The notes beneath the pieces are model-generated. The model saw only the letters and a program-made list of their open reading frames with translations. It had not been told where the DNA came from and did not search any database. From Jacaranda mimosifolia (Eukaryota > Streptophyta > Magnoliopsida > Lamiales > Bignoniaceae), in assembly GCA_018894105.1 (NCBI GenBank), contig CM032121.1:31658230-31722229 (forward strand): a stretch of DNA of 64,000 nucleotides. Reading direction: 5' to 3'. Positions 57,543 to 64,000 of this stretch are shown here, piece by piece (within the stretch, counting starts at the first letter, position 1; each line of letters begins with the position of its first letter). The position numbers and the translations under genes are program-made.

Positions 57543-60500
57543 ATGGCAGCCTCCTGTTCTATCACCACCACGTATAAAGGGACGTTGTTGAGCATGAATC
57601 CCCCTGCCATTTCCACGTCAATGTTTAAGAACATGGACCATAAACGAACTCGTTTTGGAGAGGCAACTAAAGTAGCTGATCAAATGGCAAAAGGAACTAA
57701 CATACATTCACCATTGAATGATAATGTGAGTAAATCATTTCAGCATTGCATCATAAATTTTAGAAAATTTAACATCTTAATAGCAAATAACCAAGAATAT
57801 TTGCTTTTCATGATTAGGTCTCAATCAGTCGCAATGCATAGAAGTTTTAGAGTTATTTTCTATACAGTTTAATTTGGTATTATGTTATATAATAATTTAT
57901 GGCAAATTCTAAACTACAAATATTTGATTATGACAGGAAAAGAAGTTTGGTCATAGAACAACACTCCATAATATTGTGGATACAAATAATAGGCTCACCG
58001 ATCAACAAATAAAGGCAATTGAGGGCATGGGATTTGGAGCATTGACAAGGCTAAAGATAAAAATTATTGACAGGAGTATAATGTTATGGTTACTTGATTG
58101 CTTTGACCCAGAGAGTATGATATTGATGATAGACGATACTAAAATTACTATGACTCCTTGGGTAGTTCATAAAGCACTTGGGATCCCTGCAAGTGGAACA
58201 CAACAACCGCTTACAATGTTAAATGCCGGTCCTACTTTATATGTAGAAATCGTGGACAATAATGGGGTCCCAATGGAGTTATAGAATTATGCGACAAGCT
58301 TAAAAATTGGATGTCATGCGGAGTAGAGTTCAAGGTGATGTATATGATGTTATTATTTGCAAGCATTCTCTTTCCAAATTGCATAACCACAGTCAACTTG
58401 AAACACTTAAATATGTTAATCGACTTGGAGAAAGTCCAATATTTTAATTGGGGTAAGCTAGTATTGGATGAACTTTGTAATGGAGTTACAAGGTGGAAAA
58501 ATGAAGGCAGAACCTATGTCATAGGGTGTATATTTCTCTTGGAGGTAATAATGTATTAGTTATTACATATATATATATATATATATTTATTTCCATTGAA
58601 GGTGTAGACTTAATTTTTATATATTAAATTTCCTTGTAGGTATTGTTCATTTCATCACTAGACGAATGTAAACTTGTTCTTGGATGGAAGATGAAGCCTC
58701 AAGCATCACTTATAGAACAATGGAGTGATCAACAGGTGCAACAATCTATTAATTGATTTCGTGAGAATGGTGGACCTCGCAATTCAAAAGTAAGGTGTAT
58801 AAATTTATTTGTATTGAACATTTTATCATATTTTACATGCCCTAATATATTAAGGTCTAACATGGTGCAGCTATTGAAAGATCAAAATACATAGCAAGGT
58901 TATAGTGCAGGCAATAACGTTAGAAATGAAACACAAGTGAATGCTCCAAAATCACTAGATAAAGAGTACACCTACGGAGATACTGTACCAAGTAATGGTG
59001 GTAAGATGGATGGGCTTTCTCATATATCTAATCAGAGAACAGATATACCTATGACGACTAATGAGGTTAATGTGATAGAACTCAGTGAAAATATCGTCCA
59101 TGACAGGATGATGAATAGCAGAACAAATAGAGTTACTTCTTTTGTATTGGATCAAGTTGCAATATTAAACAAGAGAATGACTGCAATTGAAAGTGAGTTT
59201 GGCCATTTAGTGAATACTATATATGGTACTCCGAGATGTGATGCTCCAAATACTAGAGTAACTACAGAGTTAATTGAAATAGTTCATGAATTGAAAAGGT
59301 CATTGGTAAGCATGCCTAGTTTGATGAGGTCAATAGCTGTAGAAATAGCAACACATATTTGAACAAAACATACTTTCACATCACCTTATGAACACCATGA
59401 GCCTATGAACACAAGCTACATACCTTCTGCACCACACATTAAAAGGCAATTTTCAAGTCCAAAGCAAAGTACAAATGCTGACCTTCATAATAACCTTGGA
59501 CCTTGTGCTCTGAACTTTGAAGACGACTATTCAGAAGGTGGGATAAATACAGTGGATATACAAGATACTATAGGTGATGATGAGAAAAACAAAGCTAAGG
59601 TTATCATTCCATGCAATCTATTGGCTAGTATAGAAAAGGTGGCCAATTATTTATTCAATGAAAAGAAAGCTGAATCATAAGTAGTATATGATATCCACTA
59701 ACAAACATTATATAAATCACCTTCTTTTACTTTTATTGATAAATTGTTAGTGATTCATATATATAGGGCACTACTGGTGGATTATGGTGATTGGATGCTT
59801 AATCGTGCACAAATAGCAACCTTAAAGAATGAGAGATTGATCATCAACTCTGTAAGTGCCTATAAATGTTTGTTAAATACAAACACTAATTCATTATTAC
59901 TAATATTCATTTATGTAATTATTGATATAACCTTTACGTATTGAAAAGATTAGGAAGTATAACTAACTGATTTATCTTGTAAGTATATTATATTAGGTAG
60001 CGAACAACTTCTGATTAAAATGCATGAATTAATAATTTGTTCTATGTAGGTGACAGACTGTATCGCCTATGTGCGCATGTATGAAGCAAGAGAAACTTGC
60101 CAATTTATATCACACTGGTATTTTCCTGCAATGTTCTCGGTATGTATTTCATATATGCAACCAATTATTTAGAAGTATTACTATAAAATATAGAAATATT
60201 TATTTAATAAATTAAATATGCAATTTTACAGAGTCTCGCAACAGATGATGCTTATTCAAATGAGAAAATAAATAAAATCATTTTCGGCCCCCAAAAGAAT
60301 TTCAGAGGTGATGTAGCAGGGTGCAAGAAGATAACAATTCTAATCAATGATGGTCGTGGACATTGGTTCATGTGTACTATCGACTTAGAGCTGAAAACAA
60401 TCTACATTGCTAATACACTTCGCTCAGAAGACACAGACACACATAGAAAGTCACTAGTGAATAAAGTGGTAATGCTAAATATAATTGTATTCTATAGTTA

Positions 60501-61190
60501 TTCACGAAAATATATTACTAAATCCTCTTATTTGTCAATTGTTTGGCAAAATGAAAAAATAGGTAAAGAAGTTGGAAGAAGTGGCGGATTCTTGGGATGA
60601 TGGACCTTTTAAGCAAAAGGCTATGGCTATTACTTTTAAAATTGAATATTATCATTGGGTGCTGCAACAAAATAACAGGTGAATCAATAAACGTAGCATA
60701 TGGAATGTGGATTGAGTAATTATGCATGTAACTTTTCTTTACTATATTTTTCATAATTTGACAGTTATGACTGCGGATTGTATGTATGTCTCTTCATGAT
60801 GTATCCTCAGGGATGTCAAGAAACTCTAACGAAGGTACCATTAATCTAGTTTTCTATAAAATAAAATAATTTATTATATACATGTTTTAATATTTCAGAC
60901 ATAGTAACATGATTACTACTTTTTAATAGGATCAATCAGTTGAGGCAAGGAAAAGGGTCACTCTTAAGCTATATAAGTGCAAAGAAAACAAGGTGGCATG
61001 GTGGTAAGTAGATTAAGGTGATTTATATTGGTGTCATTAAAAGGGTGTATAATTTATTAAATATATAACTTTCATTATATAGCTAAGATAGTATTTTCAT
61101 ATCGCCACATCATGGCTTACAACATGTTGATATTACTGTCATTTGCAGGAAATGTGGGCATAAAAAGTCTATAACCACAGACAATGACGG
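57543..61190 (+). pseudogene. Transposon-type gene with Ulp1/C48 peptidase domain, inactivated
   Basis: At least eleven exons with mostly GT-AG borders can be followed: 57,543-57,725; 57,937-58,544; 58,640-58,789; 58,871-59,680; about 59,767-59,851; 60,050-60,139; 60,232-60,468; 60,563-60,678; 60,765-60,834; 60,930-61,013; 61,149-61,190. The second exon (IMLWLLDCFDPESM, TPWVVHKALGIP) resembles the plant-mobile-domain-like N-terminal region often joined to Ulp1 in plant transposon proteins. Exons 7-10 give a C48 cysteine-peptidase: GRGHWFMCTID with catalytic His (60,361), IYIANTLRS where Asp is replaced by Asn, and QQNNSYDCGLYVC with Gln and the nucleophile Cys (60,772). Exon 4 has in-frame TAG, TGA and TAA and exon 3 a TGA. 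A missing G in the run at 58,264-58,267 shifts the frame. Such proteins are known as accessory proteins of Mutator- and CACTA-type elements; the function is unclear. Confidence 0.75.
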
Positions 61191-61461
61191 GTATTCTTTT
61201 CTAAATCGACTATAAATATATATATATATATATATATTAAATATTGAAATATGTAATATATGCTAGGTTAGTATCTTAATATACATTTGAAGCAATAAAA
61301 AAATATAGACCTATAATGATATTTTATTAACTAAAATAGTTATTCTCAATATTATAGAATGAAGATTAACTTCTTAGTTAATTACAAATGTTGCTAGTTT
61401 TACACGGCTTGGTTTGACATTGTTGGATTGATGTAACAACACCCTTTCATTTATAAATCCT
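61191..61461. other. Intron-like or intergenic sequence
   Basis: No exon recognised; a TA microsatellite lies at 61,216-61,237. Confidence 0.4.
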
Positions 61462-61653
61462 GTAAGTTACACTGAAGATGAAGCAAAGCTAAAAGGCGTG
61501 ATCCCATTTTATAGAGGGCCAATTGACATTAACACGGACGATGACTTGATGATGATTATATCTATGTACACAGATATGGGGAAGAACGCTATTGAGTTGA
61601 TATTGGAATTTGAAGTCCTCAAGAATAAGGAGAAACAATCTGCCACTGCATAA
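61462..61653 (+). CDS. Possible last exon of the Ulp1-type gene
   Basis: An uninterrupted 63-codon frame reads VSYTEDEAKLKGVIPFYRGP and then INTDDDLMMIISMYTDMGKN, ending KEKQSATA-stop at 61,651-61,653. Codon use looks coding and the acidic DTDDD-like part recalls N-terminal domains of Mutator-type transposases, but I cannot name it. Whether it is spliced to the gene before it is unknown. No start codon or clear acceptor is seen. Confidence 0.35.
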   Translation, partial: VSYTEDEAKLKGVIPFYRGPIDINTDDDLMMIISMYTDMGKNAIELILEFEVLKNKEKQSATA

Positions 61654-62665
61654 ATTCTATTAGACTATACCATCCTTGTTTCATGCTTAAATATTTTTGA
61701 GAGATCAAACTTTTTTACTTTATTTTCCTTCAATTTCCCCATATTGGAAAAAATCAATAAGGTCCCTAGTGTTCACTTGTTTGTTAATCTTGGGAGCTCT
61801 TTTATGTATTATGACTTATTAGGTGCTGAATTTTGCTAGGAAATTATATGATTGATTTTTCACACTATTCTAGTCTTTGAATCTTATAAATAATGTTTAA
61901 TGATTAATACATTTTAACTTAATTCTGTGCCTGTTTATATATTTCCTGTATAGTTGTAAACTGCCAACCAAGGTGTATATAGTAGAGGATGTTGGTTATA
62001 TTTTTCCAAGCTATGATGAGAAAATAAGGCAAAACATATGCAGGATGAGGAAGCTCAAGATCAATGTGCACTAGTAAATGCATAATCTTGTGTGTATATT
62101 GATTGGTTGATGCTGAAAATTTGAGATGAAACGCTAGTTTTTCTTTTAGCATATATCTGAAAGATATATTCTTGCTGTCTTTGAGTAATATGACTCATTA
62201 ATTGTTTTCTATTGTGGGACAATATTTCTGTTGTTGTAATAACAACAAAAGGATGATGTGAAAACATCGGATATTGATGGCTTTTTGTTGGTGCATATGG
62301 AGGTTCTGATAATATCAAGACTGATTAAGGCAATCTCAAACAACAATACAAACTTATGTTGTTATACATATCTACTCGTGATTCCAAGGTAACTTTTCCT
62401 CTGTTAAGGCTCATTTGCTACAGTGCTTGTTTAATTATCATTTTGTGCTTCGATGTTTTTCTGTCCTCATGAGTCTTAATGTATCTAGTCCGGAGTTAAA
62501 TTATATATAGGTGAATGGTTCTTGCTTATTGCATACAACATATATTCCACGAACAATAACTGGCTCTAACATATGTATGGTGGATATTTCTATCAAGAAT
62601 CACTGGATTCTATGATGATCTAATTTTCATATATATTATCTCTATGAATTTTTACTTTATTTTAG
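61654..62665. other. No clear gene; one exon-like piece
   Basis: 61,952-62,072 can be read, after a tag acceptor, as LPTKVYIVEDVGYIFPSYDE ... KLKINVH-stop, which I do not recognise. The rest has no feature I can support. Confidence 0.3.
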
Positions 62666-63300
62666 GCACAACATGAGAGAGCAGATAATTGTGCACTTAT
62701 GGCAGAGAATTATAAGAGTATGATAATTTTCCTATGATATTCCTCATCAAGAGAGCCAATTTTCTTCTTCATGTAAAGCTCATAGTATTTTTTCTAGATG
62801 CTTGATACAAGACATGCCTAATGATCATTCAAAGGTTGTAAAATGCACTCAATCCATGTAGTGTAATAAAATTAGTTGAAGTTTTAATTTTTATTGATAT
62901 CAATGACTCACTATTAGGTTACTTGGGTGGAACATTGTGAAGTTGAAGATAAAGCACCAATTCATAGTCTTTACAGATACCTCGTTCACAATGCATTATC
63001 CTTTGGAGGCAAAAGATGGCTATCTAATCTTTAAAGGATATGTGAAAGATTTGCTTGTTTGACGGTTGCTGGAAATTGAACTCGTAACCTTAGAGGGGGT
63101 AACTCCTAAGAAAACTCTTCTATATTCATTTGAGATGAAAACTGATGTTTGTTTCTTATTCTAGTAATTTATTGTATTGACAGTGATTTCATCACCAGAA
63201 GGCAAAAGAAGCATGATGAAACTTGCTAAGAGAATGGTCAACAATTTCTGTTCAAGCATTAATCCTTCTAATGGCCAAGAATAGAGAATCTGTGGTAGCC
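62666..63300 (+). pseudogene. Class IV HD-ZIP transcription-factor exon fragments
   Basis: Three pieces follow acceptor sites. 62,666-62,722 reads AQHERADNCALMAENYKSM, the ZLZ leucine-zipper region at its usual exon start. 62,918-63,075 reads VTWVEHCEVEDKAP, SLYRYLVHNALSFGGKRWLSNL, stop, RICERFACLTVAGN, stop, the end of the START domain. 63,182-63,290 reads VISSPEGKRSMMKLAKRMVNNFCSSI, the start of the HD-START-associated domain, then stops. Homeodomain, most of START and the end are missing, and stops replace codons in conserved places. Class IV HD-ZIP proteins control epidermal identity; this fragment cannot make a factor. Confidence 0.88.
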
Positions 63301-63915
63301 TCTGCCTCTATTGGGATAACAAATGGCACAACAAAATATCCCTTGAACATGGCCATTGCATATGCATGTATCTTTGTGCGCTCAGTTGGAACAGGACTAT
63401 ATTATGTTGCTGTCTACTGCCAGAAATCCTGAAATTTCTTCAATCAAAATGATCTTTTAATTTCCATTCTCATTTAAGTTTCTGAGTCGATGTCGCCTCA
63501 AATGAACATTTCTGTTTGTTCCTGCACAGAAACATGTCCTATAAACATTTGTCTTTGGATGCTTCTATCTTTTTTTATTTTGCTGTTCAAAATCATGACA
63601 CATAGGTTGTTCTAAGTTAATATGCTTTCTGGTTTCTGGATGCTTATATTTGTAATCTATCTTGTTGATATCTATTTAGCATGTATCTATATTAATGCAT
63701 TATCAGTCTGGAAGATGAATAAACAACTATTGATTTTGTGTTTGTAGGCACATCTATAATATGACTTTGTTAGCAATGCTGATGCATTTAAATTCACCCT
63801 TATTCAAAAAGATTAAGAGCTCAACCGTGATGCACATGCAAAAATCTCATGAATTTACTTGTGCATTTCATGAAAACTATTATTTCTTAGTACTAAATAC
63901 TTCTTTCCTGTTCAG
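63301..63915. other. No exon recognised
   Basis: Sequence between the HD-ZIP and thiolase fragments. The open frame 63,223-63,432 overlaps the HD-ZIP piece out of frame and contains no domain I can name. An acceptor (ctgttcag) ends the stretch at 63,915. Confidence 0.4.
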
Positions 63916-64000
63916 TTTGATGCTGCAAAGTTGAGGAAGCTAAAGACCAAGTTTCAAGGAAACTGGTGGTATTATCACAGCTGGCAATGCGTCTCCTTTT
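63916..64000 (+). pseudogene. Acetyl-CoA acetyltransferase (thiolase) exon fragment
   Basis: After the acceptor it reads FDAAKLRKLKTKFQG, and then, one base out of frame, GGIITAGNASPF. Both match consecutive parts of plant cytosolic acetoacetyl-CoA thiolase (F-D-A-A-K-L-R-K-L-R-P ... GG-x-V-T-A-G-N-A-S), the first enzyme of the mevalonate pathway. A one-base insertion near 63,958 breaks the frame. The exon runs off the window, so it could be a longer pseudogene or captured fragment. Confidence 0.82.

Noticed and set aside
63223..63432. 69-codon hydrophobic frame
   Set aside because: Its first part overlaps the recognisable HD-ZIP fragment in another frame, so that part is a shadow; the rest matches no family I can name.

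Overview
The window is plant nuclear DNA, most likely from a dicot. It is very AT-rich, carries TA microsatellites, and is packed with plant-type transposable elements (En/Spm-CACTA, Mutator-like, hAT, PIF-like MITE, Helitron, L1-type LINE, Ty1/copia, Ty3/gypsy of the Tat type). Plant gene fragments with GT-AG introns are also present. The species cannot be fixed from sequence alone. Only one small intact host gene is convincing: a CEP-like signalling-peptide precursor at 45,510-45,785 with its own TATA box. Almost everything else is transposon or pseudogene.

Layout. 1-2.6 kb: AT-rich repeats and old element remnants. 2.6-31.6 kb: two copies of one dispersed repeat, each split by a large insertion. 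Copy 1 (2.64-3.10 and 9.47-9.92 kb) is split by a gag-only Ty3/gypsy element (3,105-9,472) that itself holds a 1,278-bp CACTA element (5,417-6,694). Copy 2 (15.68-16.65 and 31.30-31.64 kb) is split by a 14.6-kb CACTA-bounded block (16,656-31,294). That block contains a decayed CACTA transposase C-terminus, captured exons of histidinol dehydrogenase and of a mitoferrin-type carrier, a hAT element with an 8-bp target duplication, two Mutator-like elements with 9-10-bp duplications, and a dead LINE. Between the two copies (10-15.6 kb) lie further gypsy Tat remnants and short degenerate repeat arrays.

31.6-46.4 kb: a MITE (33,949-34,316), a decayed minus-strand copia element (about 34.8-40.1 kb) split in its protease region by a probable solo LTR, a third Mutator-like element (42,665-43,736), and the peptide gene. 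46.4-51.2 kb: a truncated Tat-type gypsy gag-protease-RT fragment ending next to a Helitron 3' terminus, an inverted Helitron 5' end, and a complete small Helitron (49,944-51,176). 52.7-54.5 kb: a second member of the same hAT family, inverted, with an LTR fragment inside.

57.5-61.2 kb: a multi-exon transposon-type gene encoding a plant-mobile-domain-like region followed by a Ulp1/C48 peptidase domain, inactivated by stops that all look like C-to-T changes and by one G-run deletion. 62.6-64.0 kb: exon fragments of a class IV HD-ZIP gene and of acetyl-CoA acetyltransferase, with splice sites but broken frames. Gene-fragment capture by DNA transposons is the main theme. No self-contained new functional system could be demonstrated; the strongest candidates for follow-up are the hybrid CACTA block and the three Mutator-like elements sharing a GC-rich core.
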